Positions 1 through 5,760 of a DNA stretch of 6,213 nt are shown here, one piece after another (positions within the stretch are counted from its first letter, which is position 1; every line of letters starts with the position of its first letter). The notes under the pieces were generated by a model that was not told where the DNA came from, did no database searches, and saw only the letters and a list, made by a program, of their open reading frames with translations. The stretch is from Puniceicoccales bacterium (GTDB lineage Bacteria; Verrucomicrobiota; Verrucomicrobiae; Opitutales; LL51), in the NCBI GenBank assembly GCA_031283485.1, contig JAITBR010000035.1:1-6213 (forward strand), written 5' to 3'. The translations under genes and the position numbers were made by a program.

Positions 1-486
1 CCTTTTCGGCATCGGATAACTCGTGCTGCAAAACACACCGAGTAGCCTCAATAATCAATTCCTTGACTTCACTCTTCAATCCAGAAAACATAATTCTACG
101 CTCATTGGCGATATCTGCTCGAGCCTTGGCAACCATGTTTTCCACAGTTTTTTTACCCTCCACACGCTGCCTGTCGGATACTTCGGCGGCGAGATTTTTC
201 GCGGAATTAACAATGTCATTGGCTTGTGAATTTGCTTCGGAGATTATTTCCGAGCGGGCCGCTTCGATATTACCCAACTCAATTTCCATCTTTTTTGCAT
301 ACTCCAAGCCATCGGAGATTCGTTTATTGCGCTCTTCGACTACCCGCAAGACATTTCGAAACCCAAATCTATAGAGAAGGTATGCAACCAGCACGAAATT
401 TACCATTTGCATACACAACAATGGCACATTGATCCAAATTTGTCGAGAAGAATGACGAATCCGCCGCTGCTCATTTCCGGGTGCAT
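1..486 (-). CDS. atpF: F-type ATP synthase subunit b (partial at window edge; apparent frameshift near N-terminus)
   Basis: Subunit b is the peripheral stalk of F0F1 ATP synthase: one N-terminal membrane helix and a long cytoplasmic coiled coil that holds F1 against subunit a. In the frame whose codons span 433 down to 2, the protein reads INVPLLCMQMVNFVLVAYLL, then YRFGFRNVL, then a long charged helix (VEERNKRISDGLEYAKKMEI and onward), which is the classic b layout. About 144 codons are present, and perhaps 15-20 C-terminal residues lie beyond base 1. That frame has no ATG upstream of the membrane helix. A second frame has an ATG at 486 and another at 474 and gives MHPEMSSGGFVILLDKFG; it joins the b frame only if one base is missing around 433-441. 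Without the shift, that frame stops at 400-402. The alternative is a GTG start at 427, which gives a b protein with almost no residues before its membrane helix. The gene follows atpE after 3 bases, as in the usual a-c-b order. Family is certain; the start is not. Confidence 0.87.
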
Positions 487-489
487 GAT

Positions 490-708
490 TTAAGCCAAGA
501 ATAGTACGTAAAAAGTGATAGCTTCCGCTAGCGCCATGCCCAGGATCGATTGCACAAGCACTTTGCCGGCCGCCCCCGGATTGCGTCCCACCGCTTCAAC
601 CGCCCGTGCTCCAATCATCGCCACACCCAATCCGGATATGAAACAACCGGCTGTTTGCACCAGTCCGGTACAAATATTTCCAGTAAGCTCTGCCAAGATT
701 CCAAACAT
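490..708 (-). CDS. atpE: F-type ATP synthase subunit c (proton type)
   Basis: This is the 72-residue hairpin protein of the F0 rotor ring, which carries protons across the inner membrane. Helix 1 covers about residues 14-40 and includes the GLGVAMIGARAVEAVG glycine/alanine pattern. The polar loop that contacts F1 is R42-N43-P44. Helix 2 carries the ion-binding carboxylate E62 in LAEAITFY. Sodium-type rings (as in Ilyobacter) have a glutamine in helix 1 and a serine just after the glutamate. Here those positions are V29 and A63, so proton coupling is the better inference. The protein ends directly after helix 2 and is somewhat shorter than many c subunits (about 75-90 residues), without apparent loss of a functional part. 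The ATG at 708 has a strong AAGGAA ribosome binding site. The gene lies 17 bases after atpB and 3 bases before the first possible atpF start, so co-transcription is likely. Confidence 0.97.
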   Translation of the reverse strand: MFGILAELTGNICTGLVQTAGCFISGLGVAMIGARAVEAVGRNPGAAGKVLVQSILGMALAEAITFYVLFLA

Positions 709-713
709 ATTAA

Positions 714-719
714 TTCCTT
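714..719 (-). promoter_or_regulatory. Ribosome binding site of atpE
   Basis: Read on the minus strand, AAGGAA lies 5 bases before the ATG of atpE. It is the only clear Shine-Dalgarno site in the minus-strand block; dus, atpB and atpF show none. This fits the high copy number of subunit c in the complex, which usually requires stronger translation of atpE than of atpB and atpF. Confidence 0.75.
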
Positions 720-725
720 TTTTCG

Positions 726-1652
726 TTAAGTTGTTATCGGCTTGGGTTCGTGTTCTTCGCCCTCATTGCTGATTAACCCGATATACACTGACACAAGCAG
801 CGTGAACACCGATGCCTGTATAATTCCGACTAAAAATTCGAGTAGATAGAATGGTAACGGAATCATGAATGATACGTAGCGCACAATGGAACAGTTCCGT
901 AAGCTTTCACTCAGATCCAGCATGCGATGAAGTAAATTTTCGCCACCGAACGCATTTCCATACAACCTAAATGATAGGGATACAACACGAAATAATATCG
1001 ACATGCATTCGATCAATCCGACGGCAAGAAAAATCAGAAACAGAAGGAAATATATGACGGTGGGGATTCCACCTTTTTCGGCTTTGTTGCCAAATATTTC
1101 ATGAAAAACAGCACGCGGCCCAGAATACCTGAAAGTTAGGTATGCCCATCCGAAAAGAGAGACTAAGGCCAGCGCCAGCGTCGTATTGAGGTCAGAATTT
1201 GCCGGTCTAATCAAAAATTTTGTAGTCTCGCCATCCATTATAGCAATGGAACCAACTCCAGGGAGAAGTCCGCTGACGTTGTTAACTAATATGAAGAAAA
1301 AAAATCCGATTAGCATCGGAAACGCGTACTTAAACATGCGTTTGCCGACAATTGGTTCCACCAGTGATTTCAATGTCGACAACATTCCCTCCAAAACAGC
1401 CTGCCTTCGCGTTGGAACGAGCCGAGGCCCACCTCTGAGCATAAGCCCAATTGCTGCCACTATCAGCAACGATATTATCCAGCCAGTTAACACCGTATCC
1501 GTTACACTTTGGCCGGCGAAAGTAAATACCTCTTCTCCCGCCATCGATATTCTGTCGCTTGAATTCGCGCACAAACGGCCGAACGGTAGGGAGAAAGTCA
1601 AAATCGCCGATGTGTACACAAAATACCTAACTGTAGAATTTGCCAACCTCAC
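726..1652 (-). CDS. atpB: F-type ATP synthase subunit a
   Basis: Subunit a is the stator channel protein that passes protons to and from the c-ring. With 308 residues it is of normal to slightly long size. Hydrophobic segments lie at about residues 55-72, 109-131, 157-175, 198-221 and 261-294. The essential arginine is R229 in SLSFRLYGNAFGGENLLH. The last helix carries Q279 in GIIQASVFTLLVSVYIG, matching the conserved Gln/Phe-Thr-Leu pattern. SDLNTTLALAL (153-163) is the conserved Asp/Asn region. The start at 1652 is GTG and has no visible ribosome binding site. It yields a signal-like N-terminus (MRLANSTVRYFVYTSAILTF) followed by a polar stretch. The next in-frame ATG at 1544 would give MAGEEVFTFAG and still keep all conserved helices. 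The long form was kept because related bacteria, as I recall, have N-terminal extensions on this subunit. It lies 56 bases after dus and 17 before atpE. Confidence 0.96.
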   Translation of the reverse strand: MRLANSTVRYFVYTSAILTFSLPFGRLCANSSDRISMAGEEVFTFAGQSVTDTVLTGWIISLLIVAAIGLMLRGGPRLVPTRRQAVLEGMLSTLKSLVEPIVGKRMFKYAFPMLIGFFFFILVNNVSGLLPGVGSIAIMDGETTKFLIRPANSDLNTTLALALVSLFGWAYLTFRYSGPRAVFHEIFGNKAEKGGIPTVIYFLLFLIFLAVGLIECMSILFRVVSLSFRLYGNAFGGENLLHRMLDLSESLRNCSIVRYVSFMIPLPFYLLEFLVGIIQASVFTLLVSVYIGLISNEGEEHEPKPITT

Positions 1653-1708
1653 AATGGGGAGTCATGGTAAACGAATGGGGACTACAAGTCAATAAAAACT
1701 GCATGCAA

Positions 1709-2725
1709 CTACTCGCAATTTGGCCTTGCAACGGTATTTTCGTAGGGAATGCCATGGAAATCTTCGTCGGCACGCTGCCCAATGAACGAATTAATTGCAG
1801 CGAACATTTCGTTTTTGCTGGTGGCATGGCGGATGTGGCGCAGAAATTCACCCTGCCGATCTACGCACTGTCCAATGAAATTAAAATATTTTTTTAGGTG
1901 TCCCACTTGTTTTTTTTCGTTAGAGAAAGTCTTTTCAACGGCATCCACAAGCCGCAATATGTGTACATGAATGTCTCGAAATTTTGGAATAAAACACATC
2001 ATACCCGCTCGCAATTCGCGAATTTGTCTAAAAATAAATGGGTTTCTAATTGCGGCTCTACCAATCATCACTCCATCGCAGTGCGTTTGTTTGACAACAT
2101 CACAGGCCTGTTGTGCGGAATTTATGTCTCCATTGGCAAACACCTTGCATTTGAGCATAGCTTTAGCTGCTTTAACGCAATCAAAGTCTACCCTTTCACG
2201 GTACAGGGCGCGTACCGTACGGGCGTGTACGGTGACATGAGACAGGTCATGCCGCATTAAGGTGTTAATAATTTGCTCGAACATGTCATCATCTTCAAAC
2301 CCGGTCCTAATTTTAACCGATAGAGGAAGTTGAATGTTTTTTTTCACTTCGGAAAGAATTTTGTCCATTACCCATGGTTTCTCCAGTAAAGCACCTCCAA
2401 CGCCTTTTCTGTGAATTTTCGGCATTGGACATCCGAAATTAAAGTCAATTCCTTGAATATCGTAGCGGGAAAGCAGCTCTACGACCCTAATCAATTCAAC
2501 CGGTTCTCGCCCGAGTAGTTGGACAAAAATTGGGCATGTACTTTTCCGGTTAACTAGAATTTCTTCAATATTTCTTTCAATGGTGGAGCTTACGTGTACG
2601 CGTAAAAATTCTGTAACATACAGATCCGGTTCGCCGCAGTGTAGGAATAGATCGCAGAATGCTCGTGTCGTCACGTTACGCATGGGAGCAAGTGCAGTTA
2701 TCGTGCCATTTTGTTTCGGAATCAT
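1709..2725 (-). CDS. dus: tRNA-dihydrouridine synthase (Dus family, FMN enzyme)
   Basis: Dus enzymes use FMN and NADPH to reduce specific uridines in the tRNA D-loop (or neighbouring positions) to dihydrouridine, in the cytoplasm. From the ATG at 2725 the protein has 338 residues, the usual length. An FMN-binding TIM barrel can be followed through its motifs: TALAPMRNVTTRAF near the N-terminus, the catalytic cysteine in FNFGCPMPKIHRKGVGGALL (C99), SVKIRTGF (K138), VTVHARTVRALYR (H167), FANGDI, and the phosphate-binding GVMIGRAAIRNPFIF. A helical C-terminal tRNA-binding domain follows. A TTG at 2752 would add nine residues (TTG codes the first of METSFKIFA); neither start has a ribosome binding site, and the ATG places the protein right at the barrel. 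The subtype (DusA/B/C) cannot be settled by eye. It is the first gene of the leftward block and probably shares a transcript with atpB, an association that need not be functional. Confidence 0.95.
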   Translation of the reverse strand: MIPKQNGTITALAPMRNVTTRAFCDLFLHCGEPDLYVTEFLRVHVSSTIERNIEEILVNRKSTCPIFVQLLGREPVELIRVVELLSRYDIQGIDFNFGCPMPKIHRKGVGGALLEKPWVMDKILSEVKKNIQLPLSVKIRTGFEDDDMFEQIINTLMRHDLSHVTVHARTVRALYRERVDFDCVKAAKAMLKCKVFANGDINSAQQACDVVKQTHCDGVMIGRAAIRNPFIFRQIRELRAGMMCFIPKFRDIHVHILRLVDAVEKTFSNEKKQVGHLKKYFNFIGQCVDRQGEFLRHIRHATSKNEMFAAINSFIGQRADEDFHGIPYENTVARPNCE

Positions 2726-2771
2726 TGCAAAAATCTTGAAACTTGTTTCCAATTTGAAATACTAATCCGTG

Positions 2772-3299
2772 ATGTTTCGTTCACTACTCTTTATTTTGCT
2801 GATGGTATGCTGCCGACAGCTAGTATATTGCTTACCACATAACAATACAATTTCGCGCCGTTCGACTCCGTCGTCTGCGAAAAACGGCGTTAGTATTGTA
2901 AATGTCAATGTTGAACGGCATGAACACGATGATTTCGTGCGAATAGCTGAACATTTTAATGGTGGAGTGGAATACAGAGGGCGACGTTGCATTATGCGCG
3001 ATAACGAGAGTGTGCGTGCGGGCTTGTATTTTGTGGTGAATTTTGACAGGCCGCTGAATAAGCTTCCAAAGGATTTAAGCGTAAACATTCACCTGATGTT
3101 GGGCCGTTCGCTTACTCCGGAAAAATTTGAATTTAGATTGCCAAACGTGCGCCAAGAACTTGTGGCAGAAGTTTACTGTGGAATAACTTCAAAAAAGGTT
3201 ATTGGCCTAAAAGTAAACGCTTATAAAATTGAAGTGCTTAGTGACAATGGGGAAGTAATTGCGAACTACAAGAGCCACATGTGGCCAAAAAATTTGTAA
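2772..3299 (+). CDS. Small secreted protein, possibly Amuc_1102-like pilus-associated
   Basis: From the ATG at 2772 this encodes 175 residues (a GTG directly before it, at 2769, would add one). The N-terminus MFRSLLFILLMVCCRQLVYC is a clear signal peptide with probable cleavage after residue 19 or 20. There is no proper lipobox, so a soluble periplasmic or exported protein is more likely than a lipoprotein. The mature part looks like a beta-rich domain: SIVNVNVERHE near the start, GLYFVVNFDRPL, SVNIHLML, EKFEFRLPN, and at the end YKIEVLSDNGEVIANYKS. This alternation, and the ending on a strand with an NGEVI turn, remind me of the Amuc_1102 pilus-like proteins of Verrucomicrobiota, but this is a weak resemblance that needs a profile search. 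No ribosome binding site is visible. The gene diverges from dus with 46 bases between start codons, so it has its own promoter, which must lie within that gap or inside dus. Confidence 0.75.
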   Translation: MFRSLLFILLMVCCRQLVYCLPHNNTISRRSTPSSAKNGVSIVNVNVERHEHDDFVRIAEHFNGGVEYRGRRCIMRDNESVRAGLYFVVNFDRPLNKLPKDLSVNIHLMLGRSLTPEKFEFRLPNVRQELVAEVYCGITSKKVIGLKVNAYKIEVLSDNGEVIANYKSHMWPKNL

Positions 3300-3304
3300 A
3301 TTTT

Positions 3305-3331
3305 GCTTAATTTAAGCGAATGTTAGCTTAA
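3305..3331. repeat. Inverted repeats of GCTTAA (three half-sites)
   Basis: GCTTAA at 3305-3310 and its reverse complement TTAAGC at 3312-3317 form a palindrome with a one-base centre. TTAAGC then pairs again with GCTTAA at 3326-3331 across an 8-base loop (gaatgtta). A fourth GCTTAA lies at 3410-3415 and a related ACTTAA at 3420-3425. The arrangement suits a protein binding site, or a small hairpin from the second pair. The stem is AT-rich and has no following T-run, so it would be a weak terminator. Confidence 0.6.
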
Positions 3332-3431
3332 TCAAAAGAGTGCAATTTTGTACTTGCATTGCCCATCTTTTTATGTAGGTATCTCCTGGTAAAGTCAAAT
3401 CTTTGTTTGGCTTAAAAGTACTTAAATCTTC

Positions 3432-3440
3432 AGGAAAAGG
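3432..3440 (+). promoter_or_regulatory. Ribosome binding site of the 285-residue gene
   Basis: AGGAAAAGG ends 6 bases before the ATG at 3447. It gives two overlapping Shine-Dalgarno-like cores (AGGA and AAAGG) and supports that start over any later one. Confidence 0.7.
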
Positions 3441-3446
3441 CATAAA

Positions 3447-4304
3447 ATGAGTAGAGCTCTCCCTAGCGGCAAAATACGGCAGCAATCCGCAAATGCACCA
3501 GCGAAAATTCACTTGGAAACACCGACTGACGGTGTGGAGCATGAACCGAACGGTGGATCGTTCGGTGGCCGTGCCGTTGAATTTCATGATTTGCCAGAAC
3601 GACTGTTTTTAAAGTTGTCATGTGTGAACGAAAATGAGCTGAAAAGAAGAAAAGCTGAGGTGGAAGAGATACACAGTGAAGATTTTATGCAGACATCATA
3701 TGAAAAAGCTAGAGCTTTTTTAGCCAAAAATTTGGCACAGGTAAAAGCTAAAATGCGTGAAAACAATACAGAGTATACGGACGAACGAGCGGAAGAGATA
3801 TTGCTGGCGAATTACGCGGTAAAGAAGGTTTGTGGCACCAAGATCATAACCTACGTCCCCGAAGAAGGTGGCAAAATGGTTTGTGTTCCAATGGAAGCCG
3901 TGCAAGGTTCGAACGTAAATATCGATGTCTCTACGAAAGTTGCGATGTATGTGAGTACTTTTCCTGATCTGGGAAAAGAGGATAGCCAGTTGATTGATGA
4001 TGGCATTGTGCGAGAGGTGAAAAGTATAACCATACACGGTTTGGATGAACTTTTTATTGAGACAAGTCGAGTTCATTCCCTGTATAATGCAAGTAATTGG
4101 AATGATTCGGGGTTATTGGGAAATAACGATAAATTGAAAAGAGTGGCAAAATTTTGCGCTCACGCGTGTGTGGAATATAGCGCTGCAGAGAAACAGGTGA
4201 AAGATGCCTGTGAAAAATCTGCTCAAGTTTTTGGAAATTCTGCAAATCCAAGGGAGGGCCAAGGCGACGAATTGGATATCGAAGCCATTGATTGGAATAT
4301 TTAG
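3447..4304 (+). CDS. Unrecognised 285-residue soluble protein
   Basis: I do not recognise this protein. It has no signal peptide and no membrane segment. The first 45 or so residues (rich in Pro, Gly, Ser, Asn) look disordered. Residues about 60-125 are strongly helical and charged (NENELKRRKAEVEEI, then SYEKARAFLAKNLAQVKAKM). Residues 128-200 look like a mixed or beta domain (GTKIITYVPEEGGKMVCVPM, then VSTKVAMYVSTFPDLG, then VREVKSITIHGLDELFIE). Residues 228-263 are helical with several cysteines (KFCAHACVEYSAAEKQVKDA). The tail is acidic and ends DELDIEAIDWNI. Five or more cysteines suggest a cytoplasmic location, or delivery by a one-step secretion system; nothing shows which. A good ribosome binding site precedes the ATG. 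The next gene begins 32 bases (GTG) or 101 bases (ATG) after its stop, on the same strand, suggesting one operon. The sustained open frame and codon pattern make a real gene very likely. Confidence 0.85.
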   Translation: MSRALPSGKIRQQSANAPAKIHLETPTDGVEHEPNGGSFGGRAVEFHDLPERLFLKLSCVNENELKRRKAEVEEIHSEDFMQTSYEKARAFLAKNLAQVKAKMRENNTEYTDERAEEILLANYAVKKVCGTKIITYVPEEGGKMVCVPMEAVQGSNVNIDVSTKVAMYVSTFPDLGKEDSQLIDDGIVREVKSITIHGLDELFIETSRVHSLYNASNWNDSGLLGNNDKLKRVAKFCAHACVEYSAAEKQVKDACEKSAQVFGNSANPREGQGDELDIEAIDWNI

Positions 4305-4392
4305 CCCGTTACCGATTTCTGCGATAATGTTGGGGGGTGAGCCAGGTGGGTAATGATTTTTCTTTGGCTCAGAGGTGTTGTAGTTTTGTATT

Positions 4393-4400
4393 AGGGGGTG
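4393..4400 (+). promoter_or_regulatory. Ribosome binding site deciding the start of the large orphan gene
   Basis: AGGGGGTG lies 5 bases before the in-frame ATG at 4406. The upstream in-frame GTG at 4337 has only a G-run directly touching it, with no proper spacing. This favours the ATG, shortening the product by 23 residues. Confidence 0.55.
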
Positions 4401-4405
4401 TGCTG

Positions 4406-5746
4406 ATGATTGGGACTAATAAAGTTACATTTGCGTATGTTGATCCGGAGAGCGGCGAATTGATGAAGTTTCGTTGTTCCCAGGACAACGTTGATGCTGC
4501 GCGCCGGGTTTTCCCTTTTCTGAAATATGTTGAGCAGGAAAAATGTTTGAAGGAGTTGCAAGTAAAGCGGCAGAGGTTGGTAAAGACCCAATCATTGCAG
4601 GAGCGAAGTGTACGTGAGGAACTGAGGCGGACGGAATTAGCGCTAAGGCAGTGCGTGGATGAAAATTTCACCTTCGAAAAATTAGAGAATGACGGAAAAA
4701 TCTGTAAAGAGGAAATTGATTTAAATTTTGTTTGTGGGATCGAAGATCTTGATCAAGAGCCTTTTTCAGGAATCTCTATGGCACAAGCAAAGATTTTGGC
4801 AGAAACTGCAAGAGAATGCGCTCAGTCTAAATTGTATCGGAAGAAATATCCGGAAGATACTGAGTGGCGCGCAAATAGGGTTGTGAGCAGCTTGGTCGAT
4901 GACCTTTTGCAAAAAAACGCAGATAGTGTTCGCAGGGAGATAGTATCTCTAGCCAAACAGCTGGGTTATGCGAAGGCCCATAGCTTGCCCCATACTGAAC
5001 AACGCGACGCGCAACGAAGAGGTTATTCCGGTGAATATTCAAGTGAGCGCGGTGAACAGCATGAAATGTGGGAGGGCACAGCTCCAAGGGAAGATTTCTA
5101 TTGTGCAGATAGGGGGGTAGCATCGTCTCCAGAATGTGGAAGAGGTATGAATCGCGTCTATACTCGAGTTAATTCCGTTGGCATTGATCCTCAAATCGAA
5201 GATGCCAGAGGCGATGCGCATGGCTACGATCTCCCTCCGGAAATGCCAGACGCAGATTCTGACGATTTACCTGATTCGCAAGAACCGCGAGGTATAGCTG
5301 CAGAAGTGCAAGAATGTGCAGATGAATTAATAACTAGAGTTACAGCTTTTGTGCGGTCGGAATTGTTCGAATTTAGCGAAGACGAAGAGCCACGAACATG
5401 TTTACAAGAATTGAGTCAAAAATTTTTGTGGGAAAAAGCCAAATCAAAAAGAACATATAAAAGAGAAAAAGGAAAGAAGACCATCACGGAGCTATTTCAT
5501 GCGTATGTTGATAGAAGTTTTAATGTCAAGAGTGATGACATAAAAAAGGCTATGAGTGGAAGCGAAGATGTGTCTCTCGAACAATTTTCGAAGGCTATTA
5601 GGTCTATAACACGGGTTAAAGTTCGGAATGATCCCAATGGCGGAAGAGAATTTGTTGTAAGAGTTAGGAATGGCGAAGGGGGTGGTTTTGAAGATGCTGT
5701 GACGCTTACCATCCGCGATGATGAAATCGATGATAATATTCCCTAA
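4406..5746 (+). CDS. Unrecognised acidic/coiled-coil protein (446 residues; 469 from an upstream GTG)
   Basis: I do not recognise this protein. Numbering from the GTG at 4337, residues 24-60 form a small N-terminal part (MIGTNKVTFAYVDPESGEL). Residues about 65-110 are a likely coiled coil (LKELQVKRQRLVKTQSLQER, then a similar helix). Residues 147-215 are helical (SMAQAKILAETARECAQSKL, later VVSSLVDDLLQK). Residues about 216-320 look disordered and end in an acidic stretch (PEMPDADSDDLPDSQEPR). Residues 320-400 are helical with a very basic patch (KAKSKRTYKREKGKK, 367-381). The C-terminus is probably a small beta unit (REFVVRVRNGEGGGFEDAVT) and ends acidic, DDEIDDNIP. There is no signal peptide in the ATG form; residues 15-25 of the GTG form are mildly hydrophobic but too short for a confident membrane segment. 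It follows the 285-residue gene on the same strand and ends 14 bases before the next start, so co-transcription is likely. Charge segregation and disorder fit a scaffold or exported effector; that is speculation. Confidence 0.85.
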   Translation: MIGTNKVTFAYVDPESGELMKFRCSQDNVDAARRVFPFLKYVEQEKCLKELQVKRQRLVKTQSLQERSVREELRRTELALRQCVDENFTFEKLENDGKICKEEIDLNFVCGIEDLDQEPFSGISMAQAKILAETARECAQSKLYRKKYPEDTEWRANRVVSSLVDDLLQKNADSVRREIVSLAKQLGYAKAHSLPHTEQRDAQRRGYSGEYSSERGEQHEMWEGTAPREDFYCADRGVASSPECGRGMNRVYTRVNSVGIDPQIEDARGDAHGYDLPPEMPDADSDDLPDSQEPRGIAAEVQECADELITRVTAFVRSELFEFSEDEEPRTCLQELSQKFLWEKAKSKRTYKREKGKKTITELFHAYVDRSFNVKSDDIKKAMSGSEDVSLEQFSKAIRSITRVKVRNDPNGGREFVVRVRNGEGGGFEDAVTLTIRDDEIDDNIP

Positions 5747-5760
5747 CATATTGAATAAAT

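Larger units (their letters stand above)
3300..3446 (+). promoter_or_regulatory. Intergenic region with probable promoter of the orphan operon
   Basis: This is the longest non-coding stretch in the window, between the end of the secreted-protein gene and the start of the 285-residue gene. It is AT-rich and contains the GCTTAA half-site cluster described separately. A poor promoter candidate is TTGCAT at 3354-3359, 16 bases before TAGGTA at 3376-3381. No run of T following a hairpin is present, so a classical terminator for the upstream gene is not evident. Since the next three genes have short gaps, a regulated promoter for them most likely lies here; that is inference. Confidence 0.4.

Noticed and set aside
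490..708. Sodium-type c subunit
   Set aside because: The helix-1 glutamine and the serine after the glutamate that bind sodium are replaced by valine and alanine.
1186..1695. Plus-strand open frame of 169 codons
   Set aside because: It lies antisense to atpB, whose conserved motifs prove the minus-strand reading; its product looks like no protein family.
2762..3088. Minus-strand open frame of 108 codons
   Set aside because: It is antisense to the secreted-protein gene, which has a signal peptide at the right place; the antisense product is rich in Ser/Thr/Arg and has no recognisable features.
3312..3331. Rho-independent terminator after the secreted-protein gene
   Set aside because: The TTAAGC/GCTTAA stem is AT-rich, only six pairs, and is not followed by a T-run; kept instead as an inverted repeat.
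3720..4076. Minus-strand open frame of 118 codons within the 285-residue gene
   Set aside because: The plus-strand frame has a good ribosome binding site and is longer; the antisense frame has no start signal and an unlikely composition.
4327..4394. Two overlapping mini-frames (4327-4353 and 4353-4394, joined by TAATG) leading to the ATG at 4406, possibly a coupled leader
   Set aside because: Eight and thirteen codons are easily found by chance in a G-rich stretch, neither has a proper ribosome binding site, and the region may itself be coding if the GTG at 4337 is used.
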